From the NCBI RefSeq assembly GCF_900699765.1, contig NZ_CAADHO010000002.1, forward strand, positions 186,001 to 250,000: DNA of 64,000 nt. The letters are read 5' to 3'. Of this stretch, positions 34,374 to 44,413 are shown piece by piece. The first letter of the stretch is position 1. The number at the start of each line of letters is the position of its first letter. The position numbers and the translations under genes were made by a program. The stretch is from Desulfoluna butyratoxydans (GTDB lineage Bacteria > Desulfobacterota > Desulfobacteria > Desulfobacterales > Desulfolunaceae). The notes below the pieces were generated by a model, which was not told where the DNA came from, ran no database searches, and saw nothing but the letters and a program-made list of their open reading frames with translations.

Positions 34374-35618
34374 TCACCCGTTGCCGAAAATATCCCGACT
34401 CAGCAGCAGTTCCAGGGCCCGCTGGACCTGGTTGTCCCGCCTCAGGCGTTCCGGTGCCTTGAGCAGGGGTTCCTCCTCCTGGGCCCCACTGACCTCAATG
34501 TGGTTGGGCAGGTCCCGCTCCGCCAGGTGCTTCTCTTCCGGGGTAAAGGCCATCTCCTGGAAGGGAAGCTCCACATCGGGCACAATGCCGCGGGCCTGGA
34601 TGGAGACCCCGGAGGGGGTGTAGTAGAGGGCCACGGTCAGCTTCAGGCCGTACCCGTCGGAGAGAGGGATGATGTTCTGGACAGACCCTTTGCCAAAGCT
34701 GGTGGTTCCCAGGATAAGCCCCCGCTTGTGGTCTTTCATGGCCCCGGCCACGATCTCCGATGCACTGGCCGACCCGCCGTTGATGAGCACCACCACGGGA
34801 AAGCTGCGCACCGCCTTCTCGGTGGTGGCCCGCCACACCTGGCGCTGCTCCTCGTCTCGCCCCTTGATGGAGACGATCACCCCTTCGTCGAGGAAAAGGT
34901 CCACCATGTCCACGGCCTGCTGAAGGATGCCGCCGGGATTGTCCCGAAGGTCCAAGACCAGCCCTTTCACAGGCCCGCGTGCCTCATGGGCCACAAGGGC
35001 CGCTTCAAAATCCCGGGCGGTGTTGTCGTTGAAGGAGGTCACCGCGATAAAGGGGAACCCCCGCTTCAGCTCGTAGTGGGCCACGGACTGCAGGGGGATC
35101 TCGTCCCGGCGCAGGGTAAGGTCCACCTCTTTTCCCCCCTGCTTTTGAAGGACCGTCAGGGTCACCATGCTCCCCCTGGGCCCCCGCATGAGGGTAATGG
35201 ACTCCTCCATGGTCAGGGCGGCGGTCTTTTCACCGTCCACGGCGATGATCACATCCCCGTTCCGAATCCCGGCTTCCTTGGCCGGTGAGCCTTCAATGGG
35301 CGACACCACCGTCAGCTTCTCGTTTCGGATGGCCAGCACCAGCCCCACCCCGGAAAAGCGCCCCCGGGTGTCCTCCTGGAGTTCGCTGTGGGCCTGGGGC
35401 GGCAAAAGGGCCGAGTGGGGATCCAGGCTGTTGACCATCCCCTTGATGGCCTCTTCGATGAGCTTTTCGGAGTCGGGCTCGTCCACATAGCTCCGTTCGA
35501 TCTCTTCGATGACGTCGGTGAAGATCCGCAGGTTCCGGTAGGTGCCGTTCTCCGCCGCGGACGCGGCAAAGGGAACGAGCAGAGCGATGAGGGTCACGAT
35601 CATATACACGCGCTTCAT
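34374..35618 (-). CDS. ctpA: C-terminal processing peptidase, S41 family
   Basis: A 414-residue secreted serine protease. The signal peptide is about residues 1-22. A PDZ domain lies at about 85-170 (FSGVGLVLAIRNEKLTVVSPIEGSPA), followed by the S41 catalytic domain with the serine site NGGSASASEIVAGAMKDHKRG and the catalytic lysine in GTTSFGKGSVQ. In Gram-negative bacteria such enzymes trim or degrade envelope proteins, including murein hydrolases. The start MKRVYMIVTL is chosen because it begins the signal peptide; upstream in-frame codons are not credible. It lies after envC in the division cluster. Confidence 0.93.
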   Translation of the reverse strand: MKRVYMIVTLIALLVPFAASAAENGTYRNLRIFTDVIEEIERSYVDEPDSEKLIEEAIKGMVNSLDPHSALLPPQAHSELQEDTRGRFSGVGLVLAIRNEKLTVVSPIEGSPAKEAGIRNGDVIIAVDGEKTAALTMEESITLMRGPRGSMVTLTVLQKQGGKEVDLTLRRDEIPLQSVAHYELKRGFPFIAVTSFNDNTARDFEAALVAHEARGPVKGLVLDLRDNPGGILQQAVDMVDLFLDEGVIVSIKGRDEEQRQVWRATTEKAVRSFPVVVLINGGSASASEIVAGAMKDHKRGLILGTTSFGKGSVQNIIPLSDGYGLKLTVALYYTPSGVSIQARGIVPDVELPFQEMAFTPEEKHLAERDLPNHIEVSGAQEEEPLLKAPERLRRDNQVQRALELLLSRDIFGNG

Positions 35619-35765
35619 AGGCAGGTATCTCCATAAAAGGATGTGAAAACGCCGGGGCCAGCGCAAGCCCCCCGAACAACGTCGAGGGACACCTGCGCCC
35701 GTGCAGGATACACGCAGGGCCACAAAGGGAGGCCTTCCAGGCTCACGCCATGGGAATGCCGCCCC

Positions 35766-37181
35766 TTATTTTTTAAACCAGGGACCGGGGTTGAGAGGTT
35801 TGCCGTGGTGTCGAATTTCGAAATGGAGATCGGGATACCCGGAGAGGCTGGAGTCCCCGACGGTGGCGATCACTTCCCGTGCGTCCACGCGATCGCCTTT
35901 CGTTTTGAACATCTCGTCGGTGTGGGCGTAGAGGGTGTACCAGCTCTCACCGTGGTTGATGATGAGGAGATTGCCGTACCCCTGCAGCCAGTCTGCGAAG
36001 AGCACTTCACCGGAAGAGACGGCACGCACCGGCTCCCCTCGCTGGGTCCGGATGCTGATGCCGTTTTCAAAGGTGGTGACGTTCATGCGGGGATCTTTGT
36101 GGCGCCCGAATGATGACACAATTTTACCGGTTACAGGGTATTTCAACAAGCCTTTATACCGAACAAAGCGATTTTTCGAGGAAAGGGCTTTCCTTGCCTT
36201 GGCCAGCTCCGCCACCTTGGCCTCCAGGATCCGCTCGGCCTCTTTCATTTCGGCAATGGCCGCCAGGCTGAGCTTTTCTTTCTCCCGGACCTCCTTGAGC
36301 ATGGCCGCCCGCTTGCGATACCGTGCCTCCACATCGGCCAGGACCTTTCCATGCTCGGCGGCGGCAGCGGCCAGGGCCGTCCGCTCGGCGGAAAGCTGCG
36401 CTTCCACGCCTTTTCGCTCCCGGAGCAAGGCGGTGTACCGGGTCAGCAACACAGCATCGCTGCCCAGGATGCGGGCCAGGGCCCGCTTCTTCACCACCAT
36501 GTCGTGGAAGGAGCCCGAGGCGGCAAAGGTGTTCATCTCGCCGATCTGGTTCAGCTTGTGATAGGCCACCAGACGCGCCATGAGCCGCTTTCGCCCCACG
36601 CGGATATCTGCCTCCACGCGGCTCTTCGCCTTAAGGGCGGCAGACACCTTGGCCTCCACCGCAGCAAGCTCCCGGTTGAGCTCCCGCTCCCTTTTCCGTG
36701 CCTGGGACAGCGAGGCGTTAAACCGGTCCAGCTCGCGGATCACGTCCCGCTCCTCCTTGCGCACGGCCAGGAGCTTTTTCTCCTCGGCCTGCACCGCCTT
36801 ACGGATCCCGGCCAAAGAGGTGTTGGCCCCCTTCTCGGAGACCGGGGCAGCCTTGCCGCCCTTCTTCTTCACGGTGCGGGGAGCCTTTTCGGTGTAGAGA
36901 ACGGCCAGCCGCTCGGAGACGGCAATGTAGCCCCGCCCCCTGTCCACCCGCACCAGAACCCAGTCCCCTGCGCGGCGCTCCACCAGGCCCACGTCCCCCC
37001 GGGACAGGGTCCAGAGCACCTCGGCCGAGGCTGCGGGGTGCCGCCGCACGTTGAGGGTGTCGGCCACCACCACGACGCGATCCGGCCCTCCGGCCAGGGC
37101 AGCCACCGGTCCCCCCAGAAGAAGAACCCCCAGGATCAGGAGGAGGCTTCTTTCATAAATTCTCGAAGAGACAAAAAACAT
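35766..37181 (-). CDS. envC: EnvC-like murein hydrolase activator with SH3 domain
   Basis: A 471-residue periplasmic protein. A signal peptide (about residues 1-30) is followed by a bacterial SH3-like domain (TLNVRRHPAASAEVLWTL, about 40-95), long coiled coils (about 115-330) and a C-terminal LytM/M23 domain (NGISIRTQRGEPVRAVSSGEVLFADWLQGYGN, ending HFEIRHHGKPLNPGPWF). In M23 enzymes zinc is held by HxxxD and HxH. Here the first histidine position appears replaced, as in EnvC, which activates amidases rather than cutting itself. The ATG overlaps the end of ftsX by 46 bases. The N-terminal SH3 domain is an addition relative to E. coli EnvC. Confidence 0.85.
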   Translation of the reverse strand: MFFVSSRIYERSLLLILGVLLLGGPVAALAGGPDRVVVVADTLNVRRHPAASAEVLWTLSRGDVGLVERRAGDWVLVRVDRGRGYIAVSERLAVLYTEKAPRTVKKKGGKAAPVSEKGANTSLAGIRKAVQAEEKKLLAVRKEERDVIRELDRFNASLSQARKRERELNRELAAVEAKVSAALKAKSRVEADIRVGRKRLMARLVAYHKLNQIGEMNTFAASGSFHDMVVKKRALARILGSDAVLLTRYTALLRERKGVEAQLSAERTALAAAAAEHGKVLADVEARYRKRAAMLKEVREKEKLSLAAIAEMKEAERILEAKVAELAKARKALSSKNRFVRYKGLLKYPVTGKIVSSFGRHKDPRMNVTTFENGISIRTQRGEPVRAVSSGEVLFADWLQGYGNLLIINHGESWYTLYAHTDEMFKTKGDRVDAREVIATVGDSSLSGYPDLHFEIRHHGKPLNPGPWFKK

Positions 37182-38017
37182 CCGAACCACCCCACAAAAA
37201 TCCCGTAGAGAAAGACTCCCCCCATGGACACCGGAGAGAGAAACGACAAATCAAAGGCCTCGGGGCCGCCCCCCGTGCCCGAGGCAAAGAGCGCGTAAGC
37301 CCCGAACAGGGCCAGAAGCGCCAGGAGTGACCCCATGGCCCCCTCCAGCACCCCGGCCAGGTAAAGGGGAATCTTGATAAACGCACCCGTGGCCCCCACA
37401 AGCTGCATGATCTCAATCTCGTCCCTGCGGGAGTAAAGGGCCAGGCGCACGGTGTTGTACACGATAAACAGGGCCACAATAAAAAAAAGACCGGCCAGGG
37501 CCACCCCGGCCAGCTCCACCATGCCCAGCAGATGGGAGACCCGGGCCAGCCAGGACCGCCCGTACTCCACGTCGTCCACGGCGGGTAACCTCACCATGGC
37601 AGCCGCCATGGCCTGGACCTGCTCCCACTCCGCGGCTTCGGGGGTCACTTCCACCTCGTAGGCATCGGGCAGGGGGTTCTCCCCCAGCCCCTCAAAAAGG
37701 GAGCTTTGCCCTTCCATGCTCTCCATCAGGTCGGTGAGGGCCTCGTCCCGGGAGATAAAGGAGACCCTGGCCACGCCGCCCATGGTTTCCAGGGCATGGC
37801 CGGCCTCCTCCACATCTGCCGAGGCGGCTCCGTCCTTTAAGTAGACCATGACCCGCACCCCGTTTTTCCACGAAGAGATCACCGCTTCTCCGTTCTCCAC
37901 CACCAGGAGCAGAGCCCCTGCAATGAGAATGGTAAGAGCAATGGTCACCACGGTGATGCCGTGGAGAAAGGCGTGGCTGGTAAAATCCTTGAGTGTTCGC
38001 TTCATGTGGCGTCTCAT
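37136..38017 (-). CDS. ftsX: cell division ABC transporter-like permease FtsX
   Basis: A 293-residue membrane protein with the FtsX layout: an N-terminal TM (about 20-44), a large periplasmic domain (about 45-170) and three further TM segments (about 175-200, 220-245, 265-285). FtsEX does not transport a solute; it transmits ATP hydrolysis across the membrane to EnvC and its amidases at the septum. Its start overlaps the ftsE stop (ATGA) and its end overlaps envC, giving a tightly coupled trio. Confidence 0.93.
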   Translation of the reverse strand: MRRHMKRTLKDFTSHAFLHGITVVTIALTILIAGALLLVVENGEAVISSWKNGVRVMVYLKDGAASADVEEAGHALETMGGVARVSFISRDEALTDLMESMEGQSSLFEGLGENPLPDAYEVEVTPEAAEWEQVQAMAAAMVRLPAVDDVEYGRSWLARVSHLLGMVELAGVALAGLFFIVALFIVYNTVRLALYSRRDEIEIMQLVGATGAFIKIPLYLAGVLEGAMGSLLALLALFGAYALFASGTGGGPEAFDLSFLSPVSMGGVFLYGIFVGWFGCFLSLREFMKEASS

Positions 38018-38721
38018 GGCCGTCCACCTCCCACGGGCTCCGGCGCCACCAGGCGGCCCTCTTCCAGGCGGATGATCCGCCCCTGTTTCCGGGCCAGGAG
38101 CTCCCGGTCATGGGTGGCCACCATCACCGTGGCCCCCTTTTCATGGTAGGCGGCCAGAAGGCCGATGATAATCTCTGCGGACTTCGGGTCCAGGCTGCCC
38201 GTGGGCTCGTCGGCCAGGATCACGTCCGGCTGACCGGCAATGGCCCGGGCCACGGCCACCCGCTGCTGCTCCCCGCCGGAGAGGCTCGCGGGCATGGCGT
38301 CCATGCGCTTGTCCATACCCGCATGGCGCAGGATGTTCCGGGTGCGCTTGTCGATCATGTTCCGGGGCTCTCCCCGGGCCTCCAGGACCAGGGCCACGTT
38401 TTCAAAAACGTTGCGGTTGGGAATGAGCTTGAAATCCTGGAAAATGATGCCGAACCGGCGGCGCAGGAAGGGCACCTCCTTGGCGGTGAGCCGGTTCATG
38501 TTGGTGCCAAAGGCAAGAACCTGGCCGCTGGTGGTCTTCTCGCCCAGGTAAAAGAGCTTGAGGAGGGTGGACTTGCCCGCACCCGACGGGCCGGTCACAT
38601 AAAGCCACTCCCCTTTGTGAATATCCAGGGTAATATTGGAGAGGGCCAGCTTGGCGCCGAAACGCTTGCTGACATTGAAGAGACGGATGACGGCGTCGTC
38701 CGCAGGGTCTGGCTGTGTCAT
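38014..38721 (-). CDS. ftsE: cell division ATP-binding protein FtsE
   Basis: A 235-residue ABC ATPase with Walker [14 protein letters not shown]-loop [22 protein letters not shown], signature [14 protein letters not shown], and Walker [29 protein letters not shown] is typical of FtsE. The start is not certain: the ATG at 38721 has GGAG only three bases before it, and an upstream in-frame codon (38754) has no ribosome site. First gene of the ftsE-ftsX-envC-ctpA cluster, divergent from pyrE. Confidence 0.95.
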   Translation of the reverse strand: MTQPDPADDAVIRLFNVSKRFGAKLALSNITLDIHKGEWLYVTGPSGAGKSTLLKLFYLGEKTTSGQVLAFGTNMNRLTAKEVPFLRRRFGIIFQDFKLIPNRNVFENVALVLEARGEPRNMIDKRTRNILRHAGMDKRMDAMPASLSGGEQQRVAVARAIAGQPDVILADEPTGSLDPKSAEIIIGLLAAYHEKGATVMVATHDRELLARKQGRIIRLEEGRLVAPEPVGGGRP

Positions 38722-38868
38722 AGGCTCCGGTCCGGGGGAAAGGGCGGGACCCATTGGGAAAAATCCATTTCCACCGAAACGATTCCCGTTGATTTTTCAC
38801 CCCATTTTCTGGTAATTGGACTTGCACGAGTCAAGGAGTGCCGCAAAACGGTTTTCCTTACGTGTGAG

Positions 38869-38910
38869 CCTCCACTGACTATCCCAAATGGCTTCTTCCA
38901 TCAGTGGAGG
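38869..38910 (+). promoter_or_regulatory. pyrE leader hairpin
   Basis: CCTCCACTGA (38869-38878) pairs perfectly with TCAGTGGAGG (38901-38910) across 22 bases and is followed by TTTCCTGT, about 105 bases before the pyrE start. It could be an attenuator or a terminator of a short leader transcript; no leader peptide is obvious. Confidence 0.5.
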
Positions 38911-39015
38911 TTTCCTGTATCTACAGGTCGGATATTGTCCGTGACCTTTTTACATAGCCATCACCTAGGACAAAAGCAACCGATTTTTATCCAGAACTCT
39001 TTAAGGGGACCTTCC

Positions 39016-39576
39016 ATGAAAAACGAACTTTTAGATATTGTCTGCAAAACCTCCTTCAAATTTTCCGAAGAGCCCACCTTTAAACTGGCCTCGGGCAAAA
39101 TGAGCCACTTCTACGTGAACTGCAAGCCCACCACCCTCTCCCCCAGGGGCATGGTCCTTGTAGGGAACCTGGTCTTCGACGCCGTCAAGGACCTCGACAT
39201 CACCGGCATCGGCGGCCTCACCTTCGGCGCCGACCCCATTGCCGTGGCCACCTCCTTTGCCTCCGAGCTGGGCGGAAAACCCATAAAGGCCTTCTCTATC
39301 CGCAAGGAACTCAAGGACCACGGCATCATCAACTGGGTGGAAGGGGACATGGCCAAGGGCGAGAAAGTGGTCATCATCGACGACGTGGTCACCACCGGCG
39401 GCTCCACCATAAAGGCCATCGAGCGCGCCCGCGTCCAGGGCCTGGAAGTGGTCCGCGTCATCACCCTCATCGATCGCCAGGAAGGCGGCGTGGAAAACAT
39501 CAAGGAGCACGTGGAAGACGTCCGCTCCATCATCACCCGCGACGACCTCATGAAGCACCTGGGGGTTTCACTGTAA
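39016..39576 (+). CDS. pyrE: orotate phosphoribosyltransferase
   Basis: A 186-residue PyrE that forms OMP from orotate and PRPP in pyrimidine synthesis. The substrate loop ([20 protein letters not shown]), [15 protein letters not shown] and the PRPP motif [15 protein letters not shown] are all present. A frame stays open for 341 codons before this ATG, but it runs opposite ftsE and is not coding; the family start [16 protein letters not shown] and AAGGGGAC nearby define the gene. It is divergent from ftsE and followed by its own terminator. Confidence 0.96.
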   Translation: MKNELLDIVCKTSFKFSEEPTFKLASGKMSHFYVNCKPTTLSPRGMVLVGNLVFDAVKDLDITGIGGLTFGADPIAVATSFASELGGKPIKAFSIRKELKDHGIINWVEGDMAKGEKVVIIDDVVTTGGSTIKAIERARVQGLEVVRVITLIDRQEGGVENIKEHVEDVRSIITRDDLMKHLGVSL

Positions 39577-39583
39577 CGAAAAT

Positions 39584-39683
39584 GCCTCCGGCATGCAGGG
39601 GATAACTCCCCTGCACCCCAGGTTCGCACATGCTCAGAGGCTCGTTCCTCGCCACTTCACATATGCTGACGGGCTGCGCCCGT
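39584..39683 (-). repeat. modular palindromic element, type C (reverse, 39.6 kb)
   Basis: GCCTCCGGC start, then the hairpin GCAGGGGA/TCCCCTGC, a decayed stem around GCTCGTTCCTCG, and ACGGGC-TGC-GCCCGT at the end. It lies directly after pyrE and before its T-rich terminator. Confidence 0.75.
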
Positions 39684-39699
39684 AAAAAAACGCACAATA

Positions 39700-39732
39700 G
39701 CCATGGAGATAAGTTTCTCCATGGCTTTTTTT
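39700..39732 (+). terminator. rho-independent terminator of pyrE
   Basis: GCCATGGAGA pairs with TCTCCATGGC around six bases and is followed by seven T. The repeat copy at 39584 lies between the pyrE stop and this terminator, so it is transcribed with pyrE. Confidence 0.85.
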
Positions 39733-39737
39733 GTCAC

Positions 39738-39870
39738 CATTCAGCTTGCCCCCGGCAGGGCCGCCGGAGCCAACTCCCCCCTCTTCACCGCTCACCACGG
39801 GCGAAGCCCGTAAACGAATGCGACACCCCGAGGGACGAGGGTTGGAGCATTCGCGGACCTCTGGTTTCAC
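39738..39870 (+). repeat. modular palindromic element fragments (B end plus forward type C)
   Basis: AGCTTGCCCCCGGCAGGGCC with GCCGGAGCC (39747-39770) is a B end. It is followed at 39793 by CGGGCGAAGCCCG and a hairpin CGAATGC/GCATTCG around CGAGGGACGAG. Both are worn copies, in the gap before the RND operon. Confidence 0.6.
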
Positions 39871-39965
39871 GAAAATTTCACATGGGTTTCACATCTGTTT
39901 CACACCCTTTCACGTAGCCTGACATCAACCAATGGCTATTCTCAACTGAAAGAAGGAACAAACAG

Positions 39966-41159
39966 ATGCCGAATATAACCAACCATCGATCCCCCAAGGC
40001 GAGGGCAGCGCTGTGCGCCCTGGTCCTCCTGACGGGCCTCTTCGCCATGAAGGCCCTGGCCGGACTCAAAAAACCGCCCGAAGCCCTCGACATCCCGGAA
40101 ACGCCTTTGGCCGTAGAGGTCACCGAAGCACGCTCCCGGGAGGTCCAAACCGTGATCTCAGGCTACGGTGAGGTGACGGCCCTCAACACCGTGGCCTTGA
40201 GCCCGGAGGTCTCCGGCCGGGTGGTGGCCCTTCATCCCAACCTCGAAGAGGGAGAGGTCATCGAAAAAGGTGAACTCCTCTTCGGGCTGGACACCGAGGC
40301 CCTTACCATAGATCAAACCACGGCCGAGCGCCGCCTCGTGACCCTGAAACGCAACCGGGACCTCCTGAAAAAAGAGTACGAACGGACCCGGCGGCTCTTC
40401 GACACCATGAAGACCGGCAGCCTCTCCGACGTGGAAACCGCAGAGCAGGCCTACAACACGGCACGGGATTCCGTGGACCAGCTGGCCCATTCCCTGGCCG
40501 AAACCGAGCTGAACCTGAAAAAATCAACGGTCCGCGCCCCCTTCAGGGCCCGGGTCAAATCCGTCTCCATTGAAATGGATCAGTACCTCACGGCCGGAAC
40601 CCAGGTGCTGACCCTTGCCGATGACGCCCTCCTGGAAGTGGCCGTCCCCATCAAGGGAGACGAAGCGGCCATGTTCCTGGAATTTGCTAAGGGCGCTGCC
40701 CCCACCACCTGGTTCGGCCCCCTGGTCCCCAAAGAGTGCCTCGTCTCCTGGAACGACAGCGCCGCGACGGCCACCGGCACCCTGGACCGGGTCGTGCGCT
40801 ACGACGCCGCCTCCCGCACCGTCTATGTTGCCGTTCAGATGAACGGGCAGTCCCAGGAGGGCTTTCCCATCACCGAGGGGATGTTCTGCCGGGTCGCCAT
40901 CCCTGGAAAATCCCTGGACCACCTCATCCCCCTGCCCTCCCATGCCGTCACCTCCAGCGGCGCCGTGCGCATCGACAACAACGGGCGCCTGAAGACCGTT
41001 TCCGTGGAAACAGCCTACACCCACGATGGATTTACCTATGTGTCTGCCGGGCTCGACGAAGGCACCCGGGTGATCACGAGCCGCCTGGCAAGCCCCCTTG
41101 AAAACGCCCTGCTCTCCATCACCGTTCCCAAGGAGCTGGCCTCGGGGGGGACCCGATGA
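39966..41159 (+). CDS. RND efflux periplasmic adaptor (HlyD/MFP family)
   Basis: A 397-residue membrane fusion protein. One N-terminal hydrophobic segment (about 14-32) anchors or exports it. The lipoyl-type half (VVALHPNLEEGEVIEKGELLFGLDT), an alpha-helical hairpin (about 110-180) and the second lipoyl half (STVRAPFRARVKSVSIEMDQYLTAG) are followed by beta-barrel and membrane-proximal domains. It bridges the RND pump and TolC. Its stop overlaps the pump's ATG (ATGA). Confidence 0.92.
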   Translation: MPNITNHRSPKARAALCALVLLTGLFAMKALAGLKKPPEALDIPETPLAVEVTEARSREVQTVISGYGEVTALNTVALSPEVSGRVVALHPNLEEGEVIEKGELLFGLDTEALTIDQTTAERRLVTLKRNRDLLKKEYERTRRLFDTMKTGSLSDVETAEQAYNTARDSVDQLAHSLAETELNLKKSTVRAPFRARVKSVSIEMDQYLTAGTQVLTLADDALLEVAVPIKGDEAAMFLEFAKGAAPTTWFGPLVPKECLVSWNDSAATATGTLDRVVRYDAASRTVYVAVQMNGQSQEGFPITEGMFCRVAIPGKSLDHLIPLPSHAVTSSGAVRIDNNGRLKTVSVETAYTHDGFTYVSAGLDEGTRVITSRLASPLENALLSITVPKELASGGTR

Positions 41160-44100
41160 AAAAAATCGCCGAAGCCTTTGCCCGAAATACGGTATTTGCC
41201 AACATCCTGCTGATCATCATCCTCCTTGGGGGCATCGGGGCTGCCATGCTTATGATCCGGGAAGATTTTCCATCCATGACCCTGGACACCGTCACCGTAA
41301 ACCTCGCCTGGGACGGCGCCTCCCCCGAAGACACGGAAGAGGGAATCTCCCGGAAGGTGGAAGACGCCATCGACTCGGTGGAAGGCATCGACACCTACAC
41401 CACCACCTCCACGGAGGGCAGCTCTGCAACGGTCATCACCGTCAAGTACGGGTACGACACGGAAAAGGTCTACGACCGGGTCAAAAACGAAATCGACCAG
41501 ATCTCCACCTTTCCCGACGACGCGGACAACCCGGTGGTCAACGTGCCCACCGTCATCTTTCCGGTCATGACCCTGGGGGTGAGCGGGGAAATGGACGAAA
41601 AGACCCTCAAAACATGGGCAGACACCATTGAAGACGAACTCACGTACCTGCCGGAGATCTCCCAGGTGGAGGTCACCGGTACCCGGGACTACCAGATCAC
41701 GGTGGAACTCTCCGAAGAGATCCTGCGGAAATACGACCTGACCCTGTCCGATGTGGCCACCGTCATCTCAAACACCAGCCTGAACCTCTCCGGCGGCAAG
41801 GTGAAAACCAGCGGAGAAGAGTTCAGCGTCCGAACCGTGGGCAAGCGCTACTCCGGTAAAGAGCTGGCAGACATTGTGGTGGTGGCAGGCACCGGGGGAG
41901 AAAACCTCACCCTGGGCCAGCTGGCCACCATCAAGGATGATTTTCATCAGGACAAGCTCGCCATCCAATCCCAGGGCAACCCCATGGCCCTGGTGGTGGT
42001 GTCCAAAACCGAACTGGAAGACGCCATCACCATTGCCGACCGGGTCACCCGCTACGTGGAAGAGACAAACCGCACCCTTCCCCCCGGCGCCCGCATCTCC
42101 ATCCTCTCCGACAACACCGAAGAGATCCGCACCAGCATCGGCATCCTTCAGAAAAACGGCATCATGGGCCTGATCCTCGTCTTTGCCGTCCTCTGGCTCT
42201 TCCTCGACACCCGCCTGGCCTTCTGGGCCGGTATGGGCATCCCCGTCTCCCTGGCCGGGGGCCTGGCCATCCTCTGGCTCACCGGATACACCATCAACAC
42301 CGTCTCCCTCTTCGGGCTGATCATGGTCCTGGGCATCGTGGCCGACGACGCCATTGTGGTGGGTGAGGCGGTCTACGTTCAGAGAAAAAACGGGGCAGGC
42401 CCCCTTGCCGCAGCCGTAAACGGCCTCATGGAAGTGGGGATGCCGGTCCTTGCGGCCGTGGCGACAACGGTGCTGGCCTTTGTTCCCCTGATGCATATCC
42501 AGGGCACCATGGGAAAGGTCATTGTCTGCCTTGCCGTGGCCGTCATTGCCTGCCTTGTGATCTCCCTGGTGGAGTGCCTGATCCTCCTGCCTGCCCACCT
42601 CTCCAACCTGCCGGATCCCAACAGGCAAACCCGGTCACGGTTTCGGCCGATGCGTGCCCTGGAAGCCTTTCACACCCGGAGCGTGGCCAGCATGGAGCGT
42701 GTGGCCGAAGCCGTCTACCGCCCCGTGCTGATCTCGGTGCTCACCCACCGCTACCTGGCCGTGTGCGTGGCCGTGGCCATCGCCCTTACCACGGTGGGCC
42801 TTTTTCGGGGCGGGCTCCTCAAATACAACATGTTTCCCGAACGCGACGGATTTGAATTGGCCGCCCAGCTCACCTTCCCGGAAGGGACGCCCTATGGGGT
42901 AACCCAGGCTGCCGTACAGCGCATCGAAGCCGGCATGCGCTCTCTGGCAGAAAAAACCGACACCGCCTCGGGCGCCCCCCTGGTGAAACACATGCTCACC
43001 GTCACCGGCCAGGCCGTCAACAGCCACATGGGATCCATGGGCAGTACAGGCGCCAACCTGGGCGGGGTGCAGGTCGCCCTGCTCAACGCCTCGGAGCGCG
43101 GTCTCCACACCCGGGATATCTGCCTGGCCTGGGAACAGGAGGTGGGGGAGATCCCCGGAGTGGAAAAGCTTACCTACACCTCAGGAAGCGGAGGCCCCCC
43201 CGGAGGAGACATCGAAATCGCCTTAGAAGGGGACGCCCTTGACGCCCTTACCGGGGCAGCAGGCGAGGTCATGGAGAGGCTCAGGCAGATCGACGGGGTC
43301 TTCCGCATCGAAAGCGACAGCTCCCCCGGTAAAAACGAAATACGCTTCACCTTAAAACCTGAAGCCCGAAACCTGGGGATCACGGTGAGGGACCTTGCCG
43401 ACCAGGCCTTTGCCGCCTACTTCGGCAAAGAGGCCGTCAAGATCCAGCGTGGAAACGATGAGGTGGACGTGAAGGTCACCTACACCGAGGCAGAACGAAA
43501 CACCCTGGAGAGCCTCAAGGACCTCATGGTCAAATCCCCCGACGGCACCATGGTGCCGGTGAAGGCCGTTGCCGACATGGAGATCCGTCCCGGGTATTCG
43601 ACCATCACCCGCACCGACAACCGCCGCCAGGTCACGGTCAGCGCCGACGTGGACAGCACCAAGCTCGTTGCAGGGGAGGTGCTGGAAGAGCTGGGCGATG
43701 GGTTTTTCAGCACGTTGGAAAAAAAATGGGACGTGGAGGTACGCCTCAAGGGCAACGCGGAAAAGGACAAAGAAGCCTTTGGAAGCCTTGCCCTGTGGTA
43801 CCCCCTGGCCGTGCTGAGCATCTACATGATCGTGGCCGCCATGTTCCGCTCCTATATCCAGCCCCTCATCATCCTGCTCACCGTGCCCTTCGGCCTCATC
43901 GGTGCGGTCCTGGGCCATGCGATCCTGGGGCTGAACCTCTCGTTGTTCAGCGTCTTCGGCATGGTGGCCCTCTCCGGGGTGGTGGTCAACGATGCCATTG
44001 TCCTCATCGACCGCATCAACACCAACCTGGGGCAGGGGATGCCCCTGGTGAACGCCGTGGTCTCCGGGGGTGTCCGGCGGTTCCGGTCGGTGATGCTCAC

Positions 44101-44347
44101 CAGCGTCACCACCGTGGGCGGGCTCCTGCCGCTGATCCTGGAAACCGACCCGGCCGCCGCCACCATGGTCCCCATGGGGGTCTCCCTGGCGGCAGGGGTC
44201 ACCTTTGCCACGGTTCTCACCCTCCTGCTGGTCCCGGCCCTTATGGTGGTCATCCATGACGGCCGGTGTGCCCTGGCCCGACTGCTGGCACCATCGCCAC
44301 AAGATCACGGGACCCAACGGCCTGTCCACGCAGGCAGCGACACCTGA
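41156..44347 (+). CDS. RND efflux pump permease (AcrB/MMPL superfamily)
   Basis: A 1063-residue proton-driven pump with the twelve-TM, two-large-loop layout. KIAEAFARNTVFANILLIIILLGG forms TM1, the TM4 motif GIVADDAIVVGEAV carries the aspartate pair used in proton transfer, and the second half repeats the pattern (GMVALSGVVVNDAIVLIDRIN). Substrate is unknown. The sequence is nearer to the HAE2/CusA-like multidrug branch of many environmental bacteria than to AcrB itself, but I would not name a subfamily. Middle gene of adaptor-pump-TolC. Confidence 0.93.
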   Translation: MKKIAEAFARNTVFANILLIIILLGGIGAAMLMIREDFPSMTLDTVTVNLAWDGASPEDTEEGISRKVEDAIDSVEGIDTYTTTSTEGSSATVITVKYGYDTEKVYDRVKNEIDQISTFPDDADNPVVNVPTVIFPVMTLGVSGEMDEKTLKTWADTIEDELTYLPEISQVEVTGTRDYQITVELSEEILRKYDLTLSDVATVISNTSLNLSGGKVKTSGEEFSVRTVGKRYSGKELADIVVVAGTGGENLTLGQLATIKDDFHQDKLAIQSQGNPMALVVVSKTELEDAITIADRVTRYVEETNRTLPPGARISILSDNTEEIRTSIGILQKNGIMGLILVFAVLWLFLDTRLAFWAGMGIPVSLAGGLAILWLTGYTINTVSLFGLIMVLGIVADDAIVVGEAVYVQRKNGAGPLAAAVNGLMEVGMPVLAAVATTVLAFVPLMHIQGTMGKVIVCLAVAVIACLVISLVECLILLPAHLSNLPDPNRQTRSRFRPMRALEAFHTRSVASMERVAEAVYRPVLISVLTHRYLAVCVAVAIALTTVGLFRGGLLKYNMFPERDGFELAAQLTFPEGTPYGVTQAAVQRIEAGMRSLAEKTDTASGAPLVKHMLTVTGQAVNSHMGSMGSTGANLGGVQVALLNASERGLHTRDICLAWEQEVGEIPGVEKLTYTSGSGGPPGGDIEIALEGDALDALTGAAGEVMERLRQIDGVFRIESDSSPGKNEIRFTLKPEARNLGITVRDLADQAFAAYFGKEAVKIQRGNDEVDVKVTYTEAERNTLESLKDLMVKSPDGTMVPVKAVADMEIRPGYSTITRTDNRRQVTVSADVDSTKLVAGEVLEELGDGFFSTLEKKWDVEVRLKGNAEKDKEAFGSLALWYPLAVLSIYMIVAAMFRSYIQPLIILLTVPFGLIGAVLGHAILGLNLSLFSVFGMVALSGVVVNDAIVLIDRINTNLGQGMPLVNAVVSGGVRRFRSVMLTSVTTVGGLLPLILETDPAAATMVPMGVSLAAGVTFATVLTLLLVPALMVVIHDGRCALARLLAPSPQDHGTQRPVHAGSDT

Positions 44348-44353
44348 TGCCGT

Positions 44354-44377
44354 GCCCCCGGCAATCCCGCCGGGGGC
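44354..44377 (+). repeat. GC hairpin between pump and TolC genes
   Basis: GCCCCCGGC pairs perfectly with GCCGGGGGC around AATCCC. It resembles the B end of the modular elements. Lying within the operon, it could reduce readthrough into the outer-membrane gene or protect the upstream mRNA. Confidence 0.6.
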
Positions 44378-44413
44378 CCATGTTTGAACTCCTCGACACA
44401 CAGGTACACAACC

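Noticed and set aside
37993..39015. 341-codon N-terminal extension of pyrE
   Set aside because: It runs opposite ftsE and through the divergent promoter region. The pyrE family starts at 39016.
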